Origin: Eilatimonas milleporae
Lineage (GTDB): Bacteria; Pseudomonadota; Alphaproteobacteria; Sphingomonadales; Kordiimonadaceae
DNA length: 64,000 nucleotides
Assembly (NCBI RefSeq): GCF_003688555.1
Contig: NZ_REFR01000010.1
Coordinates: 248,001 to 312,000, forward strand
Direction of reading: 5' to 3'
This document shows positions 18,012 through 28,402 of the stretch, piece by piece (position 1 is the stretch's first letter; each line of letters starts with the position of its first letter). Both the position numbers and the translations under genes were made by a program. A model generated the notes under the pieces. The model saw only the letters and a list, made by a program, of their open reading frames with translations. It was not told the origin of the DNA and ran no database searches.

Positions 18012-19142
18012 ATGATGACTGCTGTGTTCCGGCTTATGACAATGACGGTTGCACTGTTGCTGGTGGTTGGGCAAAAGCCGGCCGACGCCCAGCAACCATC
18101 GGATGACAGTCTTTACAGCGTGCGCGGTGTTCGCGTTGACGAGACCGCCCGGGATGCCAGCCGCGCGCGTGCCGTTGCCCTTGCCGGTGCCGAACGGCGT
18201 GCCTATGGCATACTGATTGCCAAACTGACGCGGCCGCAGGATCGCGTGCAATTGCCCGATATGAACGAATCAATGATTCGACGCATAATTCGCGGGATCG
18301 ACGTTATCGAGGAACAGTCATCCGGGCGGCGCTACCGGGCCATTCTGGATATTCATTTCGCGCCGGCCATGGTCAGTCGGTTTCTGGCCGATGCCGGGGT
18401 GCCACAGGTGGTGGGCGGCGGGCAGGGCGTCCTGGTTCTGCACGCCCATGGGCGTGGTCTGGAAATGGGTCTTTGGGTGGCCGATCAAATCCGCGATGCG
18501 GCGCGCGGTGACGTGGATTGGGGCAACAGGTTGAGGCGGTACCGTTTTCCTGTGGCGGATATATCGTCCCGCGCCGCTGTCACGGCGGCACAGGTCCGCG
18601 CCATGGATGCGAGCAATGCCCTACGCCTGCGGGAGACATATGGCGTGGGCGATGTTCTGTTGATCTTCACCCGTTGGGATAAGGTATCCCACAGCCTCGC
18701 GTATGAGTTTCTGTTAAGCGAGGAGGAACTGTCCGGTAGCGGACGCATGATCTCCGACCCTGCCGCAAGCGATGCCATCGCCGAACGGGAGACGCTGGCA
18801 CTGGCCCTTGGGACTGTGCTTGAGCGGGTCGATACGGACTGGCGTGAACAGCTTCTGGTCGATATGGGCGAGGGCGGCAGCCTGGAGGTTGCCGTGCCGA
18901 GCCGTTCGCTTGACGAATGGACCGCCGTGCGCGAGAGACTGAAGACCGTGCAACTTGTCGACAGTGTGGCGACAGTTTCCCTGCGGATTCCGGTGAGCCG
19001 TCTGTATTTTCATTTTACCGGCCGGTATGAACAGATGCGGCTGGCTTTGTCCTACGCCGGTTTAAGACTGGATGAACGGGATGGAGACTGGTGGCTGATC
19101 CCGGTTGACGGTGCCGGCCAGGATGACGCAAGACCTGAATGA
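18012..19142 (+). CDS. DUF2066 domain-containing exported protein
   Basis: A signal peptide (hydrophobic TMTVALLLVVG, cut probably after ADAQ) precedes a DUF2066 domain. The domain starts with YSVRGVRVDETA and continues through a block similar to ALAGAERRAYGILIAKL. The family has no known function, but it is repeatedly found between purM and an AI-2E permease in Alphaproteobacteria, as here. Length is 376 residues from ATG 18012, which follows GTGAGG; an in-frame GTG at 17931 adds 27 unconserved residues. It may act with the permease or in envelope assembly; that is inference. Confidence 0.82.
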   Translation: MMTAVFRLMTMTVALLLVVGQKPADAQQPSDDSLYSVRGVRVDETARDASRARAVALAGAERRAYGILIAKLTRPQDRVQLPDMNESMIRRIIRGIDVIEEQSSGRRYRAILDIHFAPAMVSRFLADAGVPQVVGGGQGVLVLHAHGRGLEMGLWVADQIRDAARGDVDWGNRLRRYRFPVADISSRAAVTAAQVRAMDASNALRLRETYGVGDVLLIFTRWDKVSHSLAYEFLLSEEELSGSGRMISDPAASDAIAERETLALALGTVLERVDTDWREQLLVDMGEGGSLEVAVPSRSLDEWTAVRERLKTVQLVDSVATVSLRIPVSRLYFHFTGRYEQMRLALSYAGLRLDERDGDWWLIPVDGAGQDDARPE

Positions 19143-19232
19143 AACGCTGAACCGTGTCGTCCGGGCGCTCAGCTGGACACAATTGCCTCGGACCCTGCAC
19201 AAAGACAGGGCTTATGAACGGGGGTGGGGAAT

Positions 19233-20351
19233 ATGAATCGCTGGTATGCCGTCGGGGCACTGGTCGTTGTCGGTGCTGTCCTGTATCTGACGCGCGGTAT
19301 TCTGCTGCCGTTTGTTGCCGGGATGGCGCTGTCCTACTTTCTTGATCCCCTGACGGACCGTCTGGAAGCGCGCGGTTTGGCCCGGGGCGTGGCAGCCGCC
19401 TTTGTCATCGGTTTCTTCTCGCTGGTTTTCGTCGGCATTCTGGTGGCGCTGGCGCCCACCATTCTGTCCCAGTTTGAACGGCTTATCGCGGTTCTGCCGG
19501 AAACCCTTGCGGGCCTGCGTCCGTGGCTCAATGAGACCATTGCGGACTTGTCGGCCCGCTTCGGCTTTTCCATCGCGGCCGAGGCTGAGAGCGTTCTGGG
19601 CACCTATGGCGGTGAAATCCTGGCCAGGGCCCGCGACGCCGTCCTCGGCCTGTTGCAAAGTGGCCTGGCCCTTTTCAATCTTTTGTCGCTGATGCTGATC
19701 ACGCCCGTCGTGGCGTTTTATCTTCTGCGGGACTGGGACCATATGATTGCCCGTCTTGACAGTTGGCTGCCGGTGGAACAGGCGGCGGCCATTCGTCAGA
19801 TTTTTCGCGATATAGACTCAGCCCTGTCCGGATTTGTGCGCGGCCAGATCATAGTCTGTTTGTGCATGGCTGTGCTCTATGGCACCGGGTGGACGCTGAT
19901 CGGGTTGAATTTCGCCCTGATCCTTGGGTTGGTGGCCGGCGTTCTTGCGTTTGTGCCGTTTCTGGGGGCGTTGACGGCCTCTGTCCTGGCCTTGACGATG
20001 GGGGTGGCACAGTGGGGGTTGGACCCTCTCAAACTGGTGCTGGTTTTTCTGATCCATGTGATTGTCCAGAATATCGAAGGCTCGTTTCTGACCCCGCGCC
20101 TTGTGGGCAGCCGGGTCGGTCTGCACCCTGTGTGGGTTCTGTTTGCGGTTTTTGCGGGCGGTGAGGTCATGGGACTGGTCGGTGTTCTGATTGCCGTCCC
20201 GCTGGCGGCGGCAATCGCGGTTTTCGTCCGTTTCGCGGTCGGACAGTATCAAAGCGTCAATGTCGTGACGGCGTCGTCCTCTCCTGCGGACGAGGCTTCT
20301 GCCCAAACGCCTGTCTCGTCCTCCGGCAAAGCGGAAGGCGGCGGTTCCTAG
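19233..20351 (+). CDS. AI-2E family transporter (PerM-like permease)
   Basis: This inner-membrane protein has about eight hydrophobic segments, beginning with WYAVGALVVVGAVLY. The conserved PFVAGMALSYFLDPLTDRLE region is near residue 40 (split here by family variation), and the C-terminal GSRVGLHPVWVLFAVF and GLVGVLIAVPLAA blocks are typical. Family members have been reported as AI-2 exporters or Na+/H+ antiporters; the substrate here is unknown. A G-rich run precedes ATG 19233. Position upstream of hdaA is conserved in this lineage. Confidence 0.88.
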   Translation: MNRWYAVGALVVVGAVLYLTRGILLPFVAGMALSYFLDPLTDRLEARGLARGVAAAFVIGFFSLVFVGILVALAPTILSQFERLIAVLPETLAGLRPWLNETIADLSARFGFSIAAEAESVLGTYGGEILARARDAVLGLLQSGLALFNLLSLMLITPVVAFYLLRDWDHMIARLDSWLPVEQAAAIRQIFRDIDSALSGFVRGQIIVCLCMAVLYGTGWTLIGLNFALILGLVAGVLAFVPFLGALTASVLALTMGVAQWGLDPLKLVLVFLIHVIVQNIEGSFLTPRLVGSRVGLHPVWVLFAVFAGGEVMGLVGVLIAVPLAAAIAVFVRFAVGQYQSVNVVTASSSPADEASAQTPVSSSGKAEGGGS

Positions 20352-20368
20352 TCAGGACCGGTAAACCC

Positions 20369-21040
20369 ATGTCATCCAGCCAAATTCCCTTGAGCCTGCC
20401 ACATGAAACCAGCTTTGCCAGGGTTGATTTCATGACCGCCCCCTGTAACGAAGCGGCCGTGCGGCAGATGGATCTCTGGCCCGGCTGGCCGCATGCCGTT
20501 ATGGCCCTTGTGGGGCCGGAAGGCTCCGGGAAGTCCCATTTGGCAAGCGATTGGGCGGCAAGGGCGGGGGCCCGGCGCTTTACCCCCCAAATGCCGGCGG
20601 ACAGCCTGGCCGGCGGCGACCCTGCGCCTGTGTTGATCGAGGACGCGGATCGGGGCGCATATGCCGAGGATACAGTGCTGCATGTTTATAACTGGGTACG
20701 GGAAACCGGTCAGACCCTGCTGTTGACCGCCCGTACGGCGCCGACCCGGTGGCCGGTCCGTCTGCCCGACCTGCGCTCCCGTCTGTCCACGGTGCCGGTG
20801 ATGGAGATCGGGCCGCCTGATGACACACTTCTGGCGTTGCTTCTGGCCAAACTATTTGCCGACCGACAGCTTGCCGTGGCCCCTGACGTGGTGACATATC
20901 TGTTGCCGCGCATGGAACGCCGGTTCGATTTCGCCCACCGGCTGGTCGCGCTGATGGACAGTCGGGCCTTGTCTTCAAAGCGGGCTCTTACCATACCGCT
21001 CGCACGGGACTGTCTGGAAAGTCTGGCGTCCGGTCTGTAA
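20369..21040 (+). CDS. hdaA: DnaA regulatory inactivator HdaA
   Basis: This DnaA-like AAA protein promotes ATP hydrolysis by DnaA after initiation, while bound to the sliding clamp. The N-terminal QIPLSL resembles the clamp-binding motif. Walker A is GPEGSGKSHLA, and the Walker B equivalent is VLIEDADRG. The C-terminal helical lid ends at about residue 223, with no DnaA domain IV, so it does not bind DnaA boxes. It starts 17 bp after the perM-like gene and probably shares its transcript. Confidence 0.9.
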   Translation: MSSSQIPLSLPHETSFARVDFMTAPCNEAAVRQMDLWPGWPHAVMALVGPEGSGKSHLASDWAARAGARRFTPQMPADSLAGGDPAPVLIEDADRGAYAEDTVLHVYNWVRETGQTLLLTARTAPTRWPVRLPDLRSRLSTVPVMEIGPPDDTLLALLLAKLFADRQLAVAPDVVTYLLPRMERRFDFAHRLVALMDSRALSSKRALTIPLARDCLESLASGL

Positions 21041-21204
21041 AGGTTTTGTAAAGACCGGGGCATAGGTTGCAGTCTGTCCTGCGGGGCTTGATCGCGGTCC
21101 ATGCCAAAGGGCATAGTTCCATCGGAATGACATGGGTGCGGGACACGATGCCCGGATGGTCAGTGAGCCCACCTGTTACACATATCTGACAAGGAGAAGA
21201 CCGT

Positions 21205-23556
21205 ATGGCGGATCACAGTTCCGAAACAAGCCAAAACGGGCGCGCCGGTCAGGCTCCAGCGGATCATGCCTCTCAGGCTGATCATGCACCCCAGGCTGAT
21301 CATGCAAATGATGCCGGCCTGCCGGGCGGCGAAGGGGCTGCGGACACGCCGCCGGGGGGACATATGGCGGCCCGCCAGACCATCAGCCGCCGCTTGCGCG
21401 CCATGTCCGGCAATACCAAATATCTGAACCGGGAGCTGAGCTGGCTTGAGTTCAACATGCGGGTTCTCGAAGAAGCGCAGAACACGCGCCATCCTCTTTT
21501 GGAAAGGCTGCGGTTCCTGTCGATTTCCGGCAACAATCTGGATGAATTTTACATGGTCCGTGTCGCCGGCCTGCGCGCGCAGTGCGACATGGATGCCGAG
21601 ATCATGTCCGAGGATGGGCTGACCCCGCATCAGCAGTTGAGCAAGGTCAACGCCATGGCTGAACGCCTGATGGAGTTGCAGCAGGAGGTGTGGGGTGTCT
21701 TGCGTCAGGAAATGCGGGAAAACCGTATTGAAGTCCTGGACGCGGACGAGGTGATCTCGCAGGAGCGGGCGTGGCTTGAAAGTGAATTCAAGGACAATAT
21801 TCAGCCACTGCTGACGCCGATCGCCGTCGACCCGGCGCATCCCTTTCCGTTCATTCCCAATCTCGGCTTTACCATGGCCCTGTCGCTGAGACGTATCGCC
21901 GACGGTGAAACCATGTTGGCCCTGATTCCGATGCCGCACCATATGAAACGCTTTGTCCGCTTGCCTGGACAGGTGGTGCGCTTTATCGCGCTTGAAAAGC
22001 TGCTGACCCTTTTCTTTGACGAGATTTTTCCCGGATACGATGTGCTGGGCTCAGGCGTATTCCGTATCGTCAGGGACAGCGATATCGAAATCGAGGAAGA
22101 AGCCGAGGATCTGGTGCGTGTCTTTGAAAGCGCGCTGAAACGCCGCCGGCGCGGCCGGGTGATCCGTCTGTCCATCGATACCAGCATGCCGGAAGACATG
22201 CGCAATCTTGTCATCAGGCGCCTTGACGCGGATGAGCAGGCGGTGGTGCCGATGAACGGGATATTGGGCATCAACGACGTGGGCGCCCTGATCGTGGACG
22301 ATTTTCCGGACATGAAGTTTCTGCCCTATAATCCGCGCTATCCGGAACGCGTGAAGGATTTCGGCGGCGATATATTCAAGGCAATCGCCGCCAAGGACTT
22401 CGTGGTCCATCACCCTTATGAATCCTTTGAAGTGGTGCACCAGTTTCTGCGCCAGGCCGCGCGCGACCCCGATGTGGTCGCCATCAAGCAGACACTGTAC
22501 CGCGCAGGATCGCAGTCACAGATCATCCGCGCCCTGATCGAGGCGGCGGAAGCCGGAAAGGCCGTCACCGCGATTGTCGAGTTGAAAGCCCGTTTTGATG
22601 AAGCGCAGAACATCAAATGGGCCCGTGACCTGGAGCGTGCCGGCGTGCATGTGGTGTATGGTTTCATCGAAATGAAGACCCATGCCAAGGTCTCGATGGT
22701 CGTGCGCCGCGAAGGGGGGCGCCTGAAAAGCTACATGCATTTCGGCACCGGCAATTATCATCCCATCACGGCCAAGATTTATACCGACACATCCTTTTTC
22801 ACCGCCGATCCGGCCCTGGCCCGGGATTCGAACAAAATGTTCAATTATCTGACGGGGTATATTGAGCCGGTGGCGCTGGAGAAACTGGTTCTGTCGCCGT
22901 TCCGGATGCGTGACTTCCTCATAGAAAAGATCGAAGAGGAAATTGTCCACGCCCGGGCCGGCCGGCCGGCGGCGGTGTGGGCCAAGATGAATTCGCTCCT
23001 GGATCCCAAGATTATCGACAAATTGTATGAAGCCTCGCTCAACGGTGTTCAGGTTGATCTTATTATCCGGGGTATTTGTACCATCAAGCCGGGGATCAAG
23101 GATTTAAGCGAGAATATCCGCGTGCGCTCCATTGTCGGCCGGTTTCTTGAACATTCCAGGATCTGTTGTTTCGGCAATGGGTTCGGCCTGCCGTCACGCC
23201 AGGCCACCGTCTATATTTCATCCGCCGACTGGATGCCGCGCAATTTCGATCGCCGGGTCGAACAGCTTGTACCGATTGAAAATCCGACCGTGCACGATCA
23301 GATCATGGGGCAGATCATAGCCGCCAACCTGAAGGACACGGAACAGACCTGGATCATGAATTCCGACGGTTCCTATACCCGTTATGAACGCCCCAAGGGT
23401 GATAAGGGATTTATCGCCCACGACTATTTCATGACCTATCCGTCCATGTCAGGCCGTGGGACGGCCCTCAGCGAGGGTAAAGCCATCCCGCCCCTGCTGA
23501 ATTATCTTCAGGATGCGGTGCCCACTGGGCCGGCGCCGGTGTCCGGAGCCGCCTGA
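21205..23556 (+). CDS. ppk1: Polyphosphate kinase 1
   Basis: Ppk1 reversibly polymerises the ATP gamma phosphate to polyphosphate at the membrane face. The core starts with YLNRELSWLEFN near residue 73. The HAKVSMVVRRE and MHFGTGNYH segments carry active-site histidines, and YISSADWMPRNFDRRVE is typical of the C-terminal domain. About 65 residues ahead of the core form a low-complexity extension with three ADHA repeats (see repeat at 21262). ATG 21205 has AAGGAGAAG upstream. ppx follows with no gap, so synthesis and degradation enzymes are co-transcribed. Confidence 0.97.
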   Translation: MADHSSETSQNGRAGQAPADHASQADHAPQADHANDAGLPGGEGAADTPPGGHMAARQTISRRLRAMSGNTKYLNRELSWLEFNMRVLEEAQNTRHPLLERLRFLSISGNNLDEFYMVRVAGLRAQCDMDAEIMSEDGLTPHQQLSKVNAMAERLMELQQEVWGVLRQEMRENRIEVLDADEVISQERAWLESEFKDNIQPLLTPIAVDPAHPFPFIPNLGFTMALSLRRIADGETMLALIPMPHHMKRFVRLPGQVVRFIALEKLLTLFFDEIFPGYDVLGSGVFRIVRDSDIEIEEEAEDLVRVFESALKRRRRGRVIRLSIDTSMPEDMRNLVIRRLDADEQAVVPMNGILGINDVGALIVDDFPDMKFLPYNPRYPERVKDFGGDIFKAIAAKDFVVHHPYESFEVVHQFLRQAARDPDVVAIKQTLYRAGSQSQIIRALIEAAEAGKAVTAIVELKARFDEAQNIKWARDLERAGVHVVYGFIEMKTHAKVSMVVRREGGRLKSYMHFGTGNYHPITAKIYTDTSFFTADPALARDSNKMFNYLTGYIEPVALEKLVLSPFRMRDFLIEKIEEEIVHARAGRPAAVWAKMNSLLDPKIIDKLYEASLNGVQVDLIIRGICTIKPGIKDLSENIRVRSIVGRFLEHSRICCFGNGFGLPSRQATVYISSADWMPRNFDRRVEQLVPIENPTVHDQIMGQIIAANLKDTEQTWIMNSDGSYTRYERPKGDKGFIAHDYFMTYPSMSGRGTALSEGKAIPPLLNYLQDAVPTGPAPVSGAA
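21262..21315 (+). repeat. Three 18-bp tandem units inside ppk1
   Basis: GATCATGC recurs at 21262, 21280 and 21298 with an exact 18-bp period. Each unit encodes ADHA plus two residues. The units add three copies of a six-residue acidic/histidine motif to the disordered N-terminal extension of Ppk1. Because the period is divisible by three, copy-number change would keep the frame. Confidence 0.6.
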
Positions 23557-25110
23557 ATGGGGTCAAAACAGAAAAAGACCGGCGGCAATGACTATGTCGC
23601 GGTGATCGATATCGGTTCCAACTCGGTAAGGCTGGTGGTGTTTTCCACGCTGAAACGCGTACCGGACATTATCTTTAACGAAAAAATCCTGTGCGGACTG
23701 GGCGCGGGCCTTGCCAAAACCGGACGGATGTCCGCCGGTGCAATGGCCGAGGCCCTGTCGACGCTGAAACGCTATCGGGCGCTGTGCGACCAGATGGGGG
23801 TCGACCACATTGATACATTTGCCACCGCAGCCGTGCGCGATGCCTCCAATGGCGGCGACTTCGTCAAGCAGGTGCGGGCGCTGTGCGGATTTGACATCCG
23901 TGTGATCGACGGCGAAGAGGAGTCGCGCCTGGCCGCTCTTGGCGTCCTGTCGGGCGAGCCTGCGGCAAGGGGTATTGTCGGTGACCTGGGCGGCGGGTCG
24001 CTGGAACTGGCCGAAGTGGCCGGTGGCCGCGTCGGCAGGCGTTTGTCCCTGCCATATGGCGCCCTGCGGCTGATGCACAGTTTCGGCGATGATCTTGAGG
24101 GTATAAAGGCCCATGTCCGTACCGGGTTGAAAGAAATCGACTGGCTTGCGGATGCCGAGGGGCAGGACCTGTTCCTTGTCGGCGGATCGTGGCGCAATAT
24201 TATCAAACTGCTGATGCATGAACGGGCCAGCCAGCTTGCCATATTGCAGGGATTCCGTGTGCCGCGGCAGGAACTGTCGAGCTATTGCCGGCGTTTGTCC
24301 TTGTCCCATCCGGACAACCTTCCCTTTGCCGCCGATATCCCATCGCGCCGGCGCGAGGTACTACCGGTGGCGGCGCTCATCCTGCGGGAAACCCTGAAGG
24401 CGATGAAGGTGCAGTCAGCCGTGGTGTCGAGCTATGGTGTGCGTGAAGGCATTCTTTTCGACCGTCTGCCGAAGGATGTAAGGGCGCAGGACCCCTTTAT
24501 CGCCGCGTGCCGTGAACTGGCCGAAGAACGCTGCCGGTTTCCCGAACACGCGGATATCCTGTTCGACTGGACGCGGCCCCTGTTCAACGGCGGTTTGTGG
24601 TATACACCTGAAAGCCGCGCGCGTCTGCATCTGGCGATCTGTCTGCTCGGTGATATCGCCTGGCGGGGGCACCCGGATTTTCGCGCCGAAAAGGCTGTTG
24701 AAATCGCCTTGCATGGACAGTTTATCGGGGTCGGGCATGAGGACCGTGCGTTTGTGGCCGTTGCCCTCAACCAGGCTTATGGGGCCCCCGTCACAGTTCC
24801 GCAGATTGCTCATGTGCTGCCGCTGCTCAGCGTGGATGCCATATTGGAGGCGCGGGTGTTGGGGGCGGCGTTGCGCCTGGCGCAGCGTCTGTCCGGCGGG
24901 GCCGCGCAAGCCCTGACCATGAGCCATCTGCGCCTACAGGATGGGCGTCTGCTGCTGGGCGTGCCCGCAGATGCGCGCGACATTGTCAATGATGTGGTGG
25001 TCAAACGTTTGCGTCAGTTGGCACTGCTGATCGGTTGCGACAGCGACGTGGAATTATACGCTGAAAAAGCGGACAAGGCGGGCCGCAAGACGGCGGATAA
25101 CGCGGCCTGA
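23557..25110 (+). CDS. ppx: Exopolyphosphatase / pppGpp phosphohydrolase
   Basis: The enzyme releases terminal phosphates from polyphosphate, and some members convert pppGpp to ppGpp. The ASKHA-fold phosphate loops VIDIGSNSVRLV and GDLGGGSLELAEV are both visible, with EEESRLAALGV between. A C-terminal helical HD-like domain follows (about residues 310-517). Length is 517 residues. ATG 23557 directly follows the ppk1 stop, so translation is probably coupled. Confidence 0.94.
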   Translation: MGSKQKKTGGNDYVAVIDIGSNSVRLVVFSTLKRVPDIIFNEKILCGLGAGLAKTGRMSAGAMAEALSTLKRYRALCDQMGVDHIDTFATAAVRDASNGGDFVKQVRALCGFDIRVIDGEEESRLAALGVLSGEPAARGIVGDLGGGSLELAEVAGGRVGRRLSLPYGALRLMHSFGDDLEGIKAHVRTGLKEIDWLADAEGQDLFLVGGSWRNIIKLLMHERASQLAILQGFRVPRQELSSYCRRLSLSHPDNLPFAADIPSRRREVLPVAALILRETLKAMKVQSAVVSSYGVREGILFDRLPKDVRAQDPFIAACRELAEERCRFPEHADILFDWTRPLFNGGLWYTPESRARLHLAICLLGDIAWRGHPDFRAEKAVEIALHGQFIGVGHEDRAFVAVALNQAYGAPVTVPQIAHVLPLLSVDAILEARVLGAALRLAQRLSGGAAQALTMSHLRLQDGRLLLGVPADARDIVNDVVVKRLRQLALLIGCDSDVELYAEKADKAGRKTADNAA

Positions 25111-25179
25111 TATGCTCCGGTTTTGGGGGCGGGGGGACGCTTTTATCCCCCGGTTCGCTGTGTCCCTAGTGCGAAAAGC

Positions 25180-26337
25180 CTAGTCTTCCGGTTCCAATTC
25201 GACGACGTCGATATTCTGTCCGTGTACCGTCAGCGCAAGGGAACCATCCAGCAGTTTCAGGGCGTCTTCACCGAAAATCGCCCGACGCCAGCCGTGCAGG
25301 CCGGGGAAGTCCTGTGCCGGATCGGCGGCCCAGCTTTCAATATCCTGGGCGCTGGCCACCATGCGGGGGGCAACACCGGCTTCCTGGCATTTGATTTTCA
25401 GCAGAACCTTCAGCAAATCCGCCATCGGCGGTGTCGGATTGCGCGGTTTGCCGCGGTCAACCCGGGGCAGGGCGTCCGCCGGCAGGGCATTGGCCTGCTC
25501 GATCGCGCTGAATAGGGATTTTCCACCGCTGGACCGGCTGAAGCCCCGCGCCAGCCCCCGGATATTGTCCAGGTCTTCGACATTGGACGGGCCATGTGCG
25601 GCAATCTCAAGCAGGGTGTCATCCTTCAGCACGCGGTTGCGCGGCAGATTGCGGCGCTGGGCTTCCCGCTCCCGCCAGGCGGCGATCTTTTGGACCAGCG
25701 CCAGAAAACGGGGCTTGTTGCTGCGGATTTTGATCCGCTGCCAGGCGGTTTCGGGGTCGACTTCGTACAGGGCCGGATCGGTCAGGACGGCCATGTCTTC
25801 CGCGACCCAGTCTTCACGCCCTGTTTTGCGCAATTGCTCCGACAAATGGCGGTAGATCACGCGCAGATGCGTTACATCGCCGAGGGCGTAGTCGATCTGT
25901 GTGTCGCTCAAGGGGCGTTTTGACCAGTCGGTATAGCGCGCTGTTTTGTCCACCTGCTCGCGCGCAATCTTGGTGACCAGCGTTTCATAGCCGACGGATT
26001 CGCCAAACCCGCAGACGGTGGCGGCAATCTGTGTATCGAAAACCGGTTTCGGTATGTGGCCCGTCATCTGATAAAAGATTTCCATATCCTGACGGCAGGC
26101 ATGCATGACCTTCAGCACGGATGGGTCATCCAGCAGTTCAAACAGCGGTGTCAGGTCCAGTCCGTCGGCCAGCGGATCGACGGCGGCCGCACCTTCGTCA
26201 TCGGCCAGTTGCACCAGGCATAGCAGTGAATAATAGGTGTTATCGCGCAAAAATTCCGTGTCGATGGTGACGAAATCGGCTTGCCGCAACCGGGTGCACA
26301 GGGCGGCCAGTGTGTCAGTATCCGTGATGGGCTGCAT
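25180..26337 (-). CDS. rnd: Ribonuclease D
   Basis: This 3'-5' exoribonuclease trims tRNA and other small RNAs. The DEDD catalytic residues are visible in FVTIDTEFLRD, HACRQDMEIF and SDTQIDYALGDV, and a C-terminal HRDC domain follows (about residues 205-290). Length is 385 residues from ATG 26337. The frame is open further upstream, but the extra 40 residues are not conserved. The ribosome site is weak (AAAAGACA). It is convergent with ppx and divergent from aspS. Confidence 0.95.
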   Translation of the reverse strand: MQPITDTDTLAALCTRLRQADFVTIDTEFLRDNTYYSLLCLVQLADDEGAAAVDPLADGLDLTPLFELLDDPSVLKVMHACRQDMEIFYQMTGHIPKPVFDTQIAATVCGFGESVGYETLVTKIAREQVDKTARYTDWSKRPLSDTQIDYALGDVTHLRVIYRHLSEQLRKTGREDWVAEDMAVLTDPALYEVDPETAWQRIKIRSNKPRFLALVQKIAAWREREAQRRNLPRNRVLKDDTLLEIAAHGPSNVEDLDNIRGLARGFSRSSGGKSLFSAIEQANALPADALPRVDRGKPRNPTPPMADLLKVLLKIKCQEAGVAPRMVASAQDIESWAADPAQDFPGLHGWRRAIFGEDALKLLDGSLALTVHGQNIDVVELEPED

Positions 26338-26575
26338 GTATTTTTGTCTTTTTGCGTTGGGTTTGCGTGACGAATGTGCCCCCACATACACGGGATAGGG
26401 ACGGGCGTCACCCCCCGGTGCCCAAACCGGCCCGAATGACACAGGCATCACACGCAAAATGCCATGCCGCTGCCCGGCTTATGAGGTGGGCTTGACAAGC
26501 CTGGCCAATCATGCGCTTTTCCGCGCTGAAATCTGCACTGTCTTTAACGCTACATTGAACAGGGTCTTTCCTTCC

Positions 26576-28363
26576 ATGCATCTTTACCGCAGTCACACTT
26601 GTCATGCGCTTCGCAAGTCGCACGTCGGCGAAACCGTGCGCCTGTCCGGCTGGGTTCACCGCAAGCGGGACCACGGCGGCCTTTTGTTTATCGATCTGCG
26701 CGACAATTACGGTGTGACCCAGTGCGTGTTTGATATGGACAGCGCCGCTTTTGCCGATGCGGAAAAAGTGCGTGCCGAAAGCGTCATCACTGTCGACGGC
26801 CGGGTGAAGGCCCGCTCCGAGGACACCATCAATGCCGACCTGCCGACGGGCGAGGTGGAAATCTATGTGGATGCGATGGACGTGCAGTCGGCGGCCGGTG
26901 ACCTGCCCATGCCAGTGTTCGGCGACGCGGAATATCCCGAAGACATCCGTTTGACATACCGTTTCCTGGATTTGCGCCGCGACCGGCTGCACCAGAACAT
27001 TCTGCTGCGTTCAAACGTGATCCGCTATTTGCGTGAGAAGATGCATGCGCAGGATTTCGTTGAATTTCAGACGCCGATCCTGACAGCCTCCAGCCCGGAA
27101 GGCGCGCGGGACTTTCTGGTGCCGTCACGCCAGCACCCCGGCCAGTTTTACGCGCTGCCACAGGCCCCGCAGCAGTTCAAGCAGTTGGTCATGGTCTCGG
27201 GCTTTGACCGTTATTTCCAGATCGCGCCCTGCTTCCGCGATGAGGACGCGCGTGCCGACCGCAGCCCCGGCGAATTTTACCAGCTTGACGTGGAGATGAG
27301 TTTCGTCACGCAGGAAGACGTGTTCGCCGCGATCGAGCCGGTGATGGTCGGCGTGTTTGAGGAATTTTCCGACAAGACCGTGACACAGGCGCCGTTTCCG
27401 CGCATTCCGTTCAAGGAATCCATGCTGAAATACGGCAATGACAAGCCGGATCTGCGCAACCCCATTGAAATCGCCGATGTGACGGAGATTTTCCGTGGCT
27501 CCGGCTTCGGCATTTTCGCCAAAATGGTCGAAAACGGTGCCGTTGTACGCGCCATCCCGGCGCCGGAGGCGGGCAAGCAAAGCCGCAAATTCTTCGATGG
27601 CACCAATGACTGGGCCAAGCGCGAGGGCTTTGCCGGTCTTGGCTATATCAACCTCAAGGGGGGTGTGCCTGGTGGTCCGATTGCCAAAAATCTGGGCGAG
27701 GAGCGCACAAGCCAACTGATCGACATGCTCGGCCTTGGTCCCGATGACGGTGTTTTCTTTGCCTGCGACAAGGAAGCGGGCGCCGCCAAGCTGGCGGGGC
27801 TGGCCCGTACCAAGGTGGGTGAGGACCTGGGCCTGATCGATGACAGCGAGTTCAAATTCTGCTGGATCGTCGATTATCCCATGTATGAGTATGACGAGGA
27901 CGAAAAGCGTATCGACTTCAGCCATAATCCCTTTTCCATGCCGCAGGGCGGGCTGGAAGCGCTGGAAAACAGCGATGCACTCGATGTGCTGGCGTACCAG
28001 TATGACATCGTCTGCAACGGGGTTGAGCTGTCTTCCGGTGCGATCCGGAACCACCGGCCCGACATCATGGTCAAGGCGTTTGAGATCGCCGGCTATGATG
28101 AGGCCACGGTCGAGCGTGAGTTTGGCGGTATGCTGAATGCGTTCAAATACGGCGCGCCGCCGCACGGCGGCCTGGCGCCGGGCGTGGACCGCATCGTCAT
28201 GCTGCTGGCGGATGAACCGAATATCCGCGAGGTCATCCTCTTCCCCATGAACCAGAAGGCGGAAGACCTGATGATGGGCGCGCCCGGCACTGTGCACGCC
28301 AAGCAACTGCGCGAGCTGCATATCCGCACGGTCGAGCCGCCGAAAAAGGAAGGCGACGCTTAA
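26576..28363 (+). CDS. aspS: Aspartate--tRNA ligase
   Basis: This bacterial-type class II synthetase charges tRNA-Asp. It has an N-terminal OB fold ([18 protein letters not shown]), the class II motif [18 protein letters not shown] and the late catalytic block [17 protein letters not shown] insertion lies in the middle. Length is 595 residues. ATG 26576 starts MHLYRSHTC, the usual beginning in Alphaproteobacteria. Whether it also charges tRNA-Asn depends on whether asnS or gatCAB exist elsewhere, which the window does not show. Confidence 0.97.
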   Translation: MHLYRSHTCHALRKSHVGETVRLSGWVHRKRDHGGLLFIDLRDNYGVTQCVFDMDSAAFADAEKVRAESVITVDGRVKARSEDTINADLPTGEVEIYVDAMDVQSAAGDLPMPVFGDAEYPEDIRLTYRFLDLRRDRLHQNILLRSNVIRYLREKMHAQDFVEFQTPILTASSPEGARDFLVPSRQHPGQFYALPQAPQQFKQLVMVSGFDRYFQIAPCFRDEDARADRSPGEFYQLDVEMSFVTQEDVFAAIEPVMVGVFEEFSDKTVTQAPFPRIPFKESMLKYGNDKPDLRNPIEIADVTEIFRGSGFGIFAKMVENGAVVRAIPAPEAGKQSRKFFDGTNDWAKREGFAGLGYINLKGGVPGGPIAKNLGEERTSQLIDMLGLGPDDGVFFACDKEAGAAKLAGLARTKVGEDLGLIDDSEFKFCWIVDYPMYEYDEDEKRIDFSHNPFSMPQGGLEALENSDALDVLAYQYDIVCNGVELSSGAIRNHRPDIMVKAFEIAGYDEATVEREFGGMLNAFKYGAPPHGGLAPGVDRIVMLLADEPNIREVILFPMNQKAEDLMMGAPGTVHAKQLRELHIRTVEPPKKEGDA

Positions 28364-28402
28364 AGCCCTGCCAAGGAACACCGCCCCGAGGAGACGTATC
28401 TG

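Noticed and set aside
25111-25179. A terminator between convergent ppx and rnd
   Set aside because: Only a short G5/C5 pairing with a large loop is visible and no T-tract follows on either strand.
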